A stretch of DNA of 18,585 bases, taken from positions 1 to 18,585 of the forward strand of contig USPJ01000003.1 of the NCBI GenBank assembly GCA_900556645.1, read 5' to 3'. The translations under genes were made by a program, and so were the position numbers. How positions within the stretch are numbered: the stretch's first letter is position 1; each line of letters starts with the position of its first letter. The notes under the pieces are model-generated. The model was given only the letters and a program-made list of their open reading frames with translations, was not told where the DNA came from and made no database searches. This stretch comes from an uncultured Lachnospiraceae bacterium (lineage in GTDB: Bacteria > Bacillota_A > Clostridia > Lachnospirales > Lachnospiraceae). Of the stretch, positions 6,354-14,354 are shown one piece after another.

Positions 6354-7898
6354 CTACTCCATCTCAATCGTTCCCGGCGGCTTACTGGTCAAATCATACA
6401 TGACCCGGTTAACCCCCCGAACCTCATTAATAATTCTGCTCATTACCTTATTCAGCACCTCGTACGGAATCTCCGCCGCCTCGGCTGTCATAAAGTCAAT
6501 GGTATTGACTGCTCGCAATGCCACCGCATAGTCATAGGTTCTCTCATCCCCCATAACACCTACGGAACGCATATTGGTAAGAGCTGCAAAATACTGTCCG
6601 ATACTGCGGTCCAGTCCGGCGTTTGCAATCTCTTCCCGGTAAATAGCGTCTGCATCCTGCACAATCTTTACCTTTTCTGCATTCACTTCGCCGATGATTC
6701 GGATGCCCAGTCCCGGTCCCGGGAATGGTTGACGAAATACCAAATGCTCCGGTATTCCCAATTCCAATCCGGCTTTCCGCACCTCATCCTTAAACAAATC
6801 ACGCAACGGCTCAATGATTTCCTTAAAATCTACATAGTCCGGCAAACCTCCCACATTGTGGTGAGATTTGATGACTGCGGATTCTCCGCCCAAGCCGCTC
6901 TCCACCACATCCGGGTAGATGGTTCCCTGTACTAAGAAATCCACGGCTCCGATTTTCTTTGCTTCCTCTTCAAAGACACGGATAAATTCCTCTCCGATAA
7001 TCTTACGTTTCCGTTCTGGCTCTTCCACGCCCTTTAACTTCTCATAGAAACGCTCCTGGGCATTGACACGTATAAAATTCAAATCATAATTTCCATTCGG
7101 TCCGAATACCTCTTCCACCTCGTCTCCTTCATTTTTCCGAAGAAGACCGTGGTCTACAAAGACACAGGTAAGCTGCTCGCCCACTGCCTTAGACAGTAGA
7201 ACTGCTGCCACAGAGGAATCCACGCCGCCAGAAAGTGCACAGAGTACCTTTCCGTCTCCTACTTTTTCTCGAATGTTCTGAATGGAATGTTCCACAAAAG
7301 AGTCCATTTTCCAGTCTCCGGCACAGCCACACACATGGTATACGAAATTAGAAAGCATCTTCGTTCCCTCTACGGTATGCAACACCTCCGGATGGAATTG
7401 GATTGCATATAGCTTATCCTTTGGATTCTGGGCTGCTGCCACCGGACAATCCTTAGTACTTGCCACAATTTCAAAACCCGGTGCCGCTTTAGAAATATAA
7501 TCAAAATGACTCATCCAGCAGACGGTTTCCTTTGACACATCGGAAAACAATGGGGAATCGGTATCCACAGTCACATCGGTTTTTCCATACTCACGGACTG
7601 CTGCCTTTTCCACCTTTCCTCCTAATATATGCATCATAAGCTGAGCACCATAGCAGAGCCCCAACACCGGAATTCCCAGTTCAAAAAGCTCTCGGGTATA
7701 GGTTGGGGAATCTGCCTCATAACAGCTATTCGGTCCACCGGTAAGAATAATTCCCTTTGGATTCATTGCTTTAATCTGCTCTATTCCTGTTTTATAGGAA
7801 TAAATTTCACAGTAGACATTACACTCCCGCACACGACGAGCCACAAGCTGGTTGTACTGTCCACCAAAGTCTATTACGATGACGGTTTCTCTTTTCAA
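6354..7898 (-). CDS. guaA: GMP synthase (glutamine-hydrolysing)
   Basis: Converts XMP to GMP with ATP and glutamine, the last step of guanylate synthesis, in the cytosol. The 514-residue protein has a class I glutamine amidotransferase domain with nucleophile Cys82 (GLCYGAQ) and His169/Glu171 (FHPEV). An ATP-pyrophosphatase domain with the P-loop SGGVDSS (223-229) follows, and the C-terminal dimerisation domain ends PPGTIEME. Length is normal. The start is a TTG (7896-7898), supported by GGAGG ending 8 nt upstream. A near-consensus promoter precedes it and no purine riboswitch is visible in the short leader. The 3' end abuts the mobile element, and its reading frame appears intact. Confidence 0.98.
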   Translation of the reverse strand: MKRETVIVIDFGGQYNQLVARRVRECNVYCEIYSYKTGIEQIKAMNPKGIILTGGPNSCYEADSPTYTRELFELGIPVLGLCYGAQLMMHILGGKVEKAAVREYGKTDVTVDTDSPLFSDVSKETVCWMSHFDYISKAAPGFEIVASTKDCPVAAAQNPKDKLYAIQFHPEVLHTVEGTKMLSNFVYHVCGCAGDWKMDSFVEHSIQNIREKVGDGKVLCALSGGVDSSVAAVLLSKAVGEQLTCVFVDHGLLRKNEGDEVEEVFGPNGNYDLNFIRVNAQERFYEKLKGVEEPERKRKIIGEEFIRVFEEEAKKIGAVDFLVQGTIYPDVVESGLGGESAVIKSHHNVGGLPDYVDFKEIIEPLRDLFKDEVRKAGLELGIPEHLVFRQPFPGPGLGIRIIGEVNAEKVKIVQDADAIYREEIANAGLDRSIGQYFAALTNMRSVGVMGDERTYDYAVALRAVNTIDFMTAEAAEIPYEVLNKVMSRIINEVRGVNRVMYDLTSKPPGTIEME

Positions 7899-7939
7899 GA
7901 TGACGTCCTCCTTCTAAAAGTAATCTACAACACGTCCTA

Positions 7940-7968
7940 ATTATACGTTGTGCCGGAATCATTGTCAA
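7940..7968 (-). promoter_or_regulatory. Consensus sigma-A promoter of guaA
   Basis: On the minus strand TTGACA (7963-7968), a 17-bp spacer and TATAAT (7940-7945) match the consensus exactly. The -35 box is 2 bp from the stop of the upstream glycosylase gene. Start near 7933 gives a leader of about 35 nt, too short for a riboswitch, so expression is likely strong and constitutive. Confidence 0.88.
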
Positions 7969-7970
7969 AG

Positions 7971-8468
7971 TTATTTCAGATTCTTTTTCACGATTCCCCA
8001 CTCCTGCTCCAATCCTTCCAAGGAAAACGCCGCATTGGCGGGACTGGTGGAGGGCAGCTTTACAGCCTCCCTTTTACAAACCGGATACATATATTTCTGA
8101 TACAGACTGTATGCCTTGGCACCATTTGCATAAATCTCTATTATCTCTGTATTCTCTAAAATGATTCCAATATCATTGGGTACCACATTCCTTATGGAAC
8201 TGTCACTGGAGCCTTCAATCTCACAGCTTTGAATCACATCCCAAACTGCAATACCATGCTTATAAAGCAGCTCTTTTTTCTCAGGAATGGTATTGGGTAT
8301 CTCTTCTCCGGTAAGTCTTGCCAGCAATTTCCAAAAACGGTTCTGAGGATGTCCGTAGTAAAACTGACTCTCCCGAGACTTTACCGAGGGAAAAGTTCCC
8401 AATATTAAAATTTTGGAATCTTCCTTATAGATTGGTTCAAATGTATGGGTCATTTCTACTCTTTCCAT
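7971..8468 (-). CDS. DNA-deoxyinosine (hypoxanthine-DNA) glycosylase, UDG superfamily family 6
   Basis: Removes deaminated bases, chiefly hypoxanthine, from DNA for base-excision repair. The 165-residue protein carries the family signature near the N terminus (ILILGTFPSVKSRE, FYYGHPQNRFWKLL) and the C-terminal LPSTSPANA, equivalent to the UDG-superfamily motif 2 loop. I chose the ATG at 8466-8468, where TAGGAG lies 7 nt upstream; an in-frame ATG at 8510 has no such site. It precedes guaA on the same strand but guaA has its own promoter. The divergent partner is the Fe-S receptor gene. Exact substrate preference is known only for family members elsewhere and is inferred here. Confidence 0.87.
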   Translation of the reverse strand: MERVEMTHTFEPIYKEDSKILILGTFPSVKSRESQFYYGHPQNRFWKLLARLTGEEIPNTIPEKKELLYKHGIAVWDVIQSCEIEGSSDSSIRNVVPNDIGIILENTEIIEIYANGAKAYSLYQKYMYPVCKREAVKLPSTSPANAAFSLEGLEQEWGIVKKNLK

Positions 8469-8560
8469 ATGATTTCTCCTATTCTTCTCTATCATATCTG
8501 ATTTTTTCAAAAATAAAAATGGATTTTTCTTCTTTTTCGTAATCTTTCTCTGGGACTATC

Positions 8561-8588
8561 TTGTTCCCCCTCTTTTTTATGGTATAAT
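8561..8588 (+). promoter_or_regulatory. Sigma-A-type promoter of the hydrogenase-chemoreceptor fusion gene
   Basis: TTGTTC (8561-8566), a 16-bp spacer and a perfect TATAAT (8583-8588) preceded by GG. Transcription would start near 8595, leaving a leader of about 60 nt that contains two tiny start-stop frames (8637-8645 and 8642-8659). Confidence 0.7.
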
Positions 8589-8655
8589 AGTACTAGTAAA
8601 TATTTTCGGAAAATTTACCAGAACCGTAGAGAAGTCATGAAATGAGCGGTACCTT

Positions 8656-10497
8656 ATGAGCGTAATTCAACTTGATGCCAGTAAATGCGTTGGCTGTAAC
8701 ACCTGTGTCCGTGTCTGTCCCGTTGTGGATACAAATATTGCCAAAACTGACAAAGACGGAAATCTTATCATTAATATTGATGATAACAAATGTATTAAAT
8801 GTGGCTCCTGTATTACGGCATGTTCGCATCATGCTCGCAGCTACCAGGATGATACTGATCGTTTCTTTGAAGGTCTTAACAATCATGAGGAAATAGCTGT
8901 GATTATGGCACCTGCATTTCGTGTTGCATTCTCGGATAATTGGGAGGATGTTTTATCTTGGCTGCGAAACAAAGGTATCTCCAAGATTTACGACGTATCC
9001 TTTGGTGCTGACATCTGTACTTGGGCTCATGTGCGTGCTATCGAAGAAAATCCTGAAAACAAGATGATTTCACAGCCTTGTGCGGCAATCGTCAACTATG
9101 CTCTACAGCATAATACCAGTTTGATTTCCTATCTGTCTCCGATTCACAGTCCAATGTCCTGTCTCGGAGTTTATATCCGCAATTACGAGGGCTTCCACGG
9201 TAAAATCGCTGCACTTTCCCCTTGTATTGCCAAAATTGATGAATTTAAGCAGACCGGCATTATCAACTACAATGTAACCATTGAACATTTTGCCGGCTAT
9301 CTGAAAGAACATAATATTACCATTCCAAAATCGGACAAACCTGATACCTATGAAGGATTAGAGGGTGCCATTTACCCGCGTCCCGGCGGACTGATGAAAA
9401 ATCTTTTAATCCATCACCCGGAGCTTAAGATTCTTACCTCAGAGGGCATCAACAAGGTATATCATAATTTGTCCACCTATCTGTCTCAGCCAAAGGAAAA
9501 CCGTCCTCATGTCTTTGACGTATTAAACTGCGAAATGGGTTGTAATGCGGGACCTGCCATAGGCTGTGAAGCACATCCTTTTGAAATACATACTATCATG
9601 CATACTTTAGAAAGGGATGTCCGCAAAGTCCGTAAATCACATACCAAAAACGGTGTGGACGAGCAATTTGATTATTTTGATAAAAATTTAGAGCTTCGGG
9701 ACTTTAAACGACTTTACACTTCTGAAGCCAGCACCAAACGTTCCGTCTCCGAAAGCGAATTGGATTTGGCATTTGAATCTCTGGGTAAAACCACCGATAC
9801 CGAACGCAACTTCGACTGCCACGCCTGTGGTTACGACAGTTGTCGTGCTATGGCAACGGCTCTTGTGCTGGGTATTAACGAAAAAGAGAACTGCCACCAG
9901 TATGTTATTAACGAAATCAAAAAAGAACGTCAGAATGTGGATGCTATCAACCATCAGGTTTTAGAAATCAATCAGAAGCTAATGGATATTTTTGATGTAC
10001 TGAGCAAGAGCATTACCGACGCCAAGAAAGAGGCTATGGCCATCGGAAATCTTGGACAGAACAACTCCAAAGAAATGACCAATGTGGTAAACAAAATGAA
10101 CGAACTCAATGAACTGAACAATACCATTGCTTCCCGCATCAATCTCCTCTCCTTAAATGCCGCCATCGAGGCAGCCAAAGCCGGAGAGTCCGGACGGGGA
10201 TTTGCCGTTGCTGCTACCAGCATTCGGGATTTATCTGCCAGCTCTAAAAATGCCGTGGGTTCCGCTCAGGAAAACGATTTGGCAGTACGAGAGGCTATTC
10301 AGAATGTAGAGGCTGTGGTTAACGCGTTCAAATCTGCCATTGCAGATCTTCTGAAAAATGTAAACCATACCTTAGAGGATATAAATCAGACCTGCACCAA
10401 CAGCGAGACTATTGTCAATTCCATGGCAAACGTTTCTCAGATGGCAGTGGAGGTACAGGATTTGATTCGCAATACCAATCATATTTTGAATCAGTAA
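8656..10497 (+). CDS. Soluble ferredoxin-[FeFe]-hydrogenase-like-FeS-chemoreceptor fusion (putative H2/redox sensor)
   Basis: A 613-residue protein without membrane segments. Domains in order: 2[4Fe-4S] ferredoxin (Cys11/14/17/21 and 46/49/52/56); [FeFe]-hydrogenase large-subunit C-terminal domain (about 80-320) with all four H-cluster cysteines in place (Cys142 in SQPCAA, Cys190 in SPCIAK, Cys292 and Cys296 in NCEMGC); a four-Cys Fe-S domain (Cys388/391/396/413); then a coiled-coil methyl-accepting signalling domain (about 420-613) with the hairpin tip [20 protein letters not shown]. The cysteine that passes protons in catalytic enzymes (TSCCP) is Pro141 here, as expected for a sensor rather than a turnover enzyme. 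It probably reports H2 or redox state to CheA/CheW; this is inference. The ribosome-binding site is weak, and a 5-codon frame overlaps the start as ATGA. It ends at a bidirectional terminator. Confidence 0.9.
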   Translation: MSVIQLDASKCVGCNTCVRVCPVVDTNIAKTDKDGNLIINIDDNKCIKCGSCITACSHHARSYQDDTDRFFEGLNNHEEIAVIMAPAFRVAFSDNWEDVLSWLRNKGISKIYDVSFGADICTWAHVRAIEENPENKMISQPCAAIVNYALQHNTSLISYLSPIHSPMSCLGVYIRNYEGFHGKIAALSPCIAKIDEFKQTGIINYNVTIEHFAGYLKEHNITIPKSDKPDTYEGLEGAIYPRPGGLMKNLLIHHPELKILTSEGINKVYHNLSTYLSQPKENRPHVFDVLNCEMGCNAGPAIGCEAHPFEIHTIMHTLERDVRKVRKSHTKNGVDEQFDYFDKNLELRDFKRLYTSEASTKRSVSESELDLAFESLGKTTDTERNFDCHACGYDSCRAMATALVLGINEKENCHQYVINEIKKERQNVDAINHQVLEINQKLMDIFDVLSKSITDAKKEAMAIGNLGQNNSKEMTNVVNKMNELNELNNTIASRINLLSLNAAIEAAKAGESGRGFAVAATSIRDLSASSKNAVGSAQENDLAVREAIQNVEAVVNAFKSAIADLLKNVNHTLEDINQTCTNSETIVNSMANVSQMAVEVQDLIRNTNHILNQ

Positions 10498-10516
10498 TCT
10501 ATAATTATAAATACAC

Positions 10517-10572
10517 AAAAAAAGGGAAGAGGCTTCACGAGTTTCAATCGTTTAAGTCCCTTCCCTTTTTTT
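10517..10572. terminator. Bidirectional terminator between convergent genes
   Basis: AAAAAAAGGGAAG (10517-10529) and CTTCCCTTTTTTT (10560-10572) form a 13-bp stem, with further pairing inside (ACGA/TCGT). The A-run and T-run flank the stem symmetrically, so it can stop transcription of the fusion gene (plus) and of the tautomerase gene (minus), whose stop codon is 2 nt away. Confidence 0.88.
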
Positions 10573-10574
10573 CA

Positions 10575-10916
10575 TTAAAAATTCTTTCCGTTCCATCCCC
10601 AGTCGTTTACCCCTGCATAGGTAACATAAACCGCATTTCCCGGAATTCCCAATTCTTCCTCATAGATTTTACAGATTTCTCCTGTCATCTTCTCATATGC
10701 CGAGGATGAGGCATTTCCAAACAGCTTCACGGTGACGAAAGCTCCTTTTTCCAGTTCTTTTCCTCCCATATATAGTGTATACTCATCATCAAAGCCTACC
10801 ATAAGAAAACCTTCTGATTTTCCCAGAATAGACACCGCTTGTCCCAGCTTCTGCTTAATGCTTTCCTCTTTTTCCTTAGAAAGCTGTAATGTGATTTTTG
10901 AATCAATAAATGGCAT
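10575..10916 (-). CDS. MIF-family tautomerase
   Basis: A 113-residue member of the macrophage migration inhibitory factor/phenylpyruvate tautomerase family. Pro2 directly after the initiator Met is the catalytic base once Met is removed, and the C terminus NDWGWNGKNF corresponds to the family's conserved GWN-S-F ending. AGGAGG ends 7 nt before the chosen ATG (10914-10916); the longer frame to 10982 runs through the promoter. Length matches the family. It has its own promoter and shares a terminator with the convergent receptor gene. The natural substrate of bacterial members is unknown, so a metabolic role cannot be stated. Confidence 0.88.
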   Translation of the reverse strand: MPFIDSKITLQLSKEKEESIKQKLGQAVSILGKSEGFLMVGFDDEYTLYMGGKELEKGAFVTVKLFGNASSSAYEKMTGEICKIYEEELGIPGNAVYVTYAGVNDWGWNGKNF

Positions 10917-10941
10917 ATTTCTCCCTCCTGTCTTTTTCCTT

Positions 10942-10970
10942 AGTATAGAATAAAAGCCGGGATGTTTCAA
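10942..10970 (-). promoter_or_regulatory. Sigma-A-type promoter of the tautomerase gene
   Basis: Minus strand TTGAAA (10965-10970), 17-bp spacer, TATACT (10942-10947). Start near 10935, about 19 nt before the ATG, just leaving room for the ribosome-binding site. Confidence 0.72.
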
Positions 10971-10984
10971 CGAAAATATCAAGT

Positions 10985-11009
10985 GGGAGCCGTTTACACC
11001 ACTCCCCTA
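10985..11009 (-). terminator. Possible weak terminator after spoIIID
   Basis: On the minus strand a GGGGAG ... CTCCC stem with a 12-13-nt loop lies between the spoIIID stop and the tautomerase promoter, followed only by a mixed AT stretch (ACTTGATATTTT). The stem is short and the U-tract poor, so termination may be partial and some read-through into the tautomerase gene is possible. Confidence 0.3.
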
Positions 11010-11023
11010 TTTTCGTTTTTTCC

Positions 11024-11275
11024 CTAATTTTTATGTAAATATTTTTCCCTGGTTGCCATTCCGCCACGGATATGCCGTTCCTGTTTATTGATATCCAGCA
11101 CCTGCCTTGCCTCTTTTGCCAACGCCGGGTTTATCTGTTGTAAACGTTCTGTGACGTCTTTATGTACGGTACTTTTACTGATTCCAAACTCTTTTGCAGT
11201 TTGCCTTACAGTGGCATTATGTTCGATGATATATTTGGCAATTTCCATTGCTCTTTCTTCTATATAACTCTTCAA
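11024..11275 (-). CDS. spoIIID: Sporulation transcriptional regulator SpoIIID
   Basis: A mother-cell DNA-binding protein that activates and represses genes of the sigma-E regulon and helps switch to sigma-K. The 83-residue sequence matches SpoIIID along its length: MKSYIEERAMEIAKYI, then the helix-turn-helix TAKEFGISKSTVHKDVTERL, then INPALAKEARQVLD and the basic HIRGGMATREKY tail. The start is a TTG (11273-11275), with AGGGG 7 nt upstream. A sigma-E-like promoter precedes it. It is direct evidence that the host belongs to an endospore-forming lineage, though spore formation itself is not shown. Confidence 0.96.
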   Translation of the reverse strand: MKSYIEERAMEIAKYIIEHNATVRQTAKEFGISKSTVHKDVTERLQQINPALAKEARQVLDINKQERHIRGGMATREKYLHKN

Positions 11276-11304
11276 GGATTTTCCCCTGCAATCTTTGTTT
11301 TTAC

Positions 11305-11333
11305 ATTGTATGCAGGAAAGGGGTTTTGTATTC
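11305..11333 (-). promoter_or_regulatory. Sigma-E-like sporulation promoter of spoIIID
   Basis: On the minus strand CATACAAT (11305-11312) is a perfect sigma-E -10 box. GAATACA (11327-11333), 14 bp upstream, is a fair -35 match. Start would be near 11298, about 23 nt before the TTG. In Bacillus subtilis spoIIID is transcribed by sigma-E, so the match agrees with known regulation. Confidence 0.68.
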
Positions 11334-11423
11334 TCAACTTATTTCGGATTCCAAACTATGAATCTTGTACGAAATCTTTCCCTATTTTTTGCCAATCTAT
11401 CTAATGATTTTTTGTCTCTATGG

Positions 11424-11432
11424 TGGTATAGT
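11424..11432 (+). promoter_or_regulatory. Extended -10 promoter of trkA-trkH
   Basis: TGG-TATAGT (11424-11432) is an extended -10 (TGn) element 31 bp before the trkA ATG. No convincing -35 box sits 17 bp upstream, which extended -10 promoters tolerate. An alternative TATAAT-like run (TATATAAT, 11442-11449) is too close to the ribosome-binding site. Confidence 0.45.
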
Positions 11433-11463
11433 ATATAGGTGTATATAATGGAGGTATTGGAAA

Positions 11464-12855
11464 ATGTTAAAAGCAAAGAGTCCCATACAGGAGGGATTAC
11501 ATATTATCATCGTAGGCTGTGGCAAGGTAGGTGCCACTTTGGTGGAACAACTGAGCAAGGAAGGCCACGATATTACCATTATTGACAAGAATGCCCAAAG
11601 GCTTCACGAACTGGCAAATCTCTATGACGTCATGGGTCTGGTGGGAAACGGTGCCAGCTACAGTGTGCAGATGGAGGCCGGTATTGAAAATACCGATTTG
11701 ATTATTGCCGTAACCGATTCTGACGAACTGAACCTGCTCTGTTGTACGGTAGCAAAACGTGTGGGTAACTGTGCAGCTATTGCAAGAGTCCGCACCCCGG
11801 ATTACAGCAAAGAAGTTGCTTACTTACAGGAAAAACTGGGACTGGCTCTGATTATCAATCCTGAGCTGGAGGCTTCCAAGGAGGCAGCCCGTATCCTTTA
11901 TCTTCCTACGGCTTTGGAGGTCAACTCTTTTGCCCATGGACAGGCAGAACTGATTAAATTTAAGGTTCCTGAGGGTAATATTTTAGATGGAATGAGCATT
12001 ACCTATCTGGGTCAGAATCTGGCAGACAATATTCTGGTATGTGCCGTGGAGCGAAATGGTCAGGTACATATCCCTTCGGGAGATTTCCAGATTACACAGG
12101 GGGATATTATTTCCGTGGTTTCCTCCCGAAAATCTTCCAAGGCATTTTTTGAAAAGATAGGCTTTAAAACCAATCATGTAAAAAACACCATGATTATCGG
12201 CGGCGGCAAGGCTGCTTACTATCTGGCAAACCAGCTTTTGAATATGGGAATCTCGGTAAAAATTATTGAACAGAATCAGGCTCGTTGTGAAGAACTCAGC
12301 ATCCTTTTGCCAAAGGCAGTCATCATTAACGGTGACGGCACTGACCAAGAGCTTCTCAAGGAAGAGGGTATCGAATATGTGGAATCCTTTGTTCCCCTGA
12401 CCGGTATTGACGAGGAAAATATTCTTTTAACCCTTCACGCCAGACAGGTGTCCAACGCAAAGGTTATCACCAAGATTAACCGTATCAATTTCAAGGATGT
12501 TATCAGCCGTCTGGATTTAGGCAGCGTGGTCTATCCTCGTTACATTACTGCAGAAGCGATTATTGCCTATGTCCGTGCGAAGAAAAATTCCATGAACAGC
12601 AATCACATTGAGACCCTTTATCATCTCTTTGATTATCGTGCAGAAGCCATTGAATTTCGTGTGGACAAGGAATCTGCTGTAACCAATGTTCCTTTGAAGG
12701 ATTTAGCCTTGAAAAAAGATTTGCTGATTTCCTTCATTAACCGAAACGGCACTATTATCATCCCAAGCGGTCAAGACTGCATTAAAGTGGGCGATACCGT
12801 TATGATTGTCACAACCCACACCGGTTTTGACAACATTCAGGATATTTTGGCGTAA
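11464..12855 (+). CDS. trkA: Trk potassium uptake regulatory subunit TrkA
   Basis: A cytosolic NAD(H)/nucleotide-binding subunit that gates the TrkH channel. The 463-residue protein has the duplicated RCK architecture: RCK_N (GCGKVGATLVEQL near residue 19, acidic end of strand 2 at IIDKN), RCK_C (about 150-230), a second RCK_N (MIIGGGKAAYYLANQL, IIEQN) and a second RCK_C to the end. GGAGG lies 9 nt before the ATG. trkH starts 11 nt after its stop, so the pair forms an operon. Full length for a TrkA (about 450-460 residues). Confidence 0.96.
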   Translation: MLKAKSPIQEGLHIIIVGCGKVGATLVEQLSKEGHDITIIDKNAQRLHELANLYDVMGLVGNGASYSVQMEAGIENTDLIIAVTDSDELNLLCCTVAKRVGNCAAIARVRTPDYSKEVAYLQEKLGLALIINPELEASKEAARILYLPTALEVNSFAHGQAELIKFKVPEGNILDGMSITYLGQNLADNILVCAVERNGQVHIPSGDFQITQGDIISVVSSRKSSKAFFEKIGFKTNHVKNTMIIGGGKAAYYLANQLLNMGISVKIIEQNQARCEELSILLPKAVIINGDGTDQELLKEEGIEYVESFVPLTGIDEENILLTLHARQVSNAKVITKINRINFKDVISRLDLGSVVYPRYITAEAIIAYVRAKKNSMNSNHIETLYHLFDYRAEAIEFRVDKESAVTNVPLKDLALKKDLLISFINRNGTIIIPSGQDCIKVGDTVMIVTTHTGFDNIQDILA

Positions 12856-12866
12856 CGGAGGATGAG

Positions 12867-14354
12867 ATGAACAGTTCAATTATTCGCTATATTTTAGGAC
12901 ACGTTTTAAAAATCGAAGGCATTCTGATGCTTCTCCCCTGCACAGTTGCCCTTATCTATGGGGAGAATGTAGGTTTTTATTACTTAATCACTGCCGTGCT
13001 CTGTTTTCTTTTTGGAACGCTGATGACTCTGCGAAAGCCGGCGGATTATGTTTTTTATCTGAAGGAAGGCTGCATTGCCACCTCCCTCAGTTGGATATTT
13101 TTGAGTATCTTTGGTGCTTTGCCTTTTTGGCTTACCGGCGAGATTCCGTCTTTTACAAATGCTTTGTTTGAGACCATTTCCGGTTTTACCACCACCGGAG
13201 CCAGCATTTTAAGTGATGTGGAGACATTATCCCACACTTCCTTATTTTGGCGGAGCTTTACCCATTGGATTGGCGGCATGGGCGTATTAGTATTCCTTCT
13301 TGCCATCATTCCCCTTAGCGGCGGCTCCCATATTAACCTGATGCGGGCAGAAAGTCCGGGACCTTCCGTAGGAAAATTAGTTCCGAAGGTAAAATACACC
13401 GCAAGACTTTTATACCTCATTTATTTTGGTATGACGATCTTGGAAATTATTTTCCTGCTTTTGGGCGGAATGCCTGTCTTTGACGCTTTAACCACCAGTT
13501 TTGGTACTGCTGGCACCGGAGGTTTCGGAATCAAAAATGACAGTATTATGGGATATTCCCCTTACCTGCAATGGGTAGTTACCATTTTTATGATTTTATT
13601 TGGTGTGAATTTTAACGCCTATTACCTTCTGGTATTCCGTAAATTTAAGAAAGCCCTTCAAGTGGAAGAGGTACGATGCTATTTTGCAATTATTGCAGTT
13701 GCCACTGCTATTATCTTTTTCAATATCTTAGATACCTCGGCAGGCATTTTTGACGCACTGACCCATTCCTCTTTCCAAGTGGCTTCTATCATTACCACCA
13801 CGGGATTTTCCACGGTGGACTTTAACCTATGGCCTCAGACCAGCAAAACCGTATTGGTGCTTTTAATGTTTGTGGGTGCCTGTGCCGGCAGTACCGGAGG
13901 CGGTATCAAGGTTTCCCGTTTTATGGTACTGGTGAAAACCCTGATTAAGGAGTTAAATTCTTATATCCATCCAAAGAGTATTAAGAAAATCAAGATGGAA
14001 TATAAACCGGTGGAGCATGAGGTTGTTCGTGCCATAAATGTATATTTTATCACATTTATGCTGATTTTTTCCGCCTCAGTTCTTGCTATATCCTTTGACG
14101 GAAAAGATTTGGTTACAAACTTTACGGCGGTTGCCGCCACCATCAACAACATCGGACCGGGACTGGAAATGGTGGGACCTACGGAGAACTTTAGTCTCTT
14201 CTCCCCATTTTCTAAATATGTATTGATGTTTGATATGTTAGCCGGAAGACTGGAACTCTTCCCGCTGTTAATATTATTCCATCCTGCTATCTGGAAAGAT
14301 TTATTTGCCCAGAAACGCAGAACGAAAAAAGAAGAGGTATCCCCAAAGTCATAA
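12867..14354 (+). CDS. trkH: Trk potassium uptake membrane subunit TrkH
   Basis: The membrane channel of the TrkAH potassium uptake system. The 495-residue protein shows many hydrophobic segments and the four pore-loop filters of the superfamily: SGFTTTGAS, GTAGTGGFGI, ITTTGFSTVD and INNIGPG. Basic cytosolic loops occur (HPKSIKKIKMEYKP) and the C terminus is charged (FAQKRRTKKEEVSPKS). GGAGG lies 5 nt before the ATG, and the gene follows trkA directly. The left arm of the terminator stem lies in its last codons. Confidence 0.96.
   Translation: MNSSIIRYILGHVLKIEGILMLLPCTVALIYGENVGFYYLITAVLCFLFGTLMTLRKPADYVFYLKEGCIATSLSWIFLSIFGALPFWLTGEIPSFTNALFETISGFTTTGASILSDVETLSHTSLFWRSFTHWIGGMGVLVFLLAIIPLSGGSHINLMRAESPGPSVGKLVPKVKYTARLLYLIYFGMTILEIIFLLLGGMPVFDALTTSFGTAGTGGFGIKNDSIMGYSPYLQWVVTIFMILFGVNFNAYYLLVFRKFKKALQVEEVRCYFAIIAVATAIIFFNILDTSAGIFDALTHSSFQVASIITTTGFSTVDFNLWPQTSKTVLVLLMFVGACAGSTGGGIKVSRFMVLVKTLIKELNSYIHPKSIKKIKMEYKPVEHEVVRAINVYFITFMLIFSASVLAISFDGKDLVTNFTAVAATINNIGPGLEMVGPTENFSLFSPFSKYVLMFDMLAGRLELFPLLILFHPAIWKDLFAQKRRTKKEEVSPKS

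Noticed and set aside
6276..6935. A 219-residue plus-strand frame across the guaA 3' end
   Set aside because: It is antisense to guaA, crosses the element junction and terminator, and resembles no protein; it is a shadow of guaA.
7899..7971. Purine or guanine riboswitch before guaA
   Set aside because: The leader is only about 35 nt after a consensus promoter and leaves no room for an aptamer.
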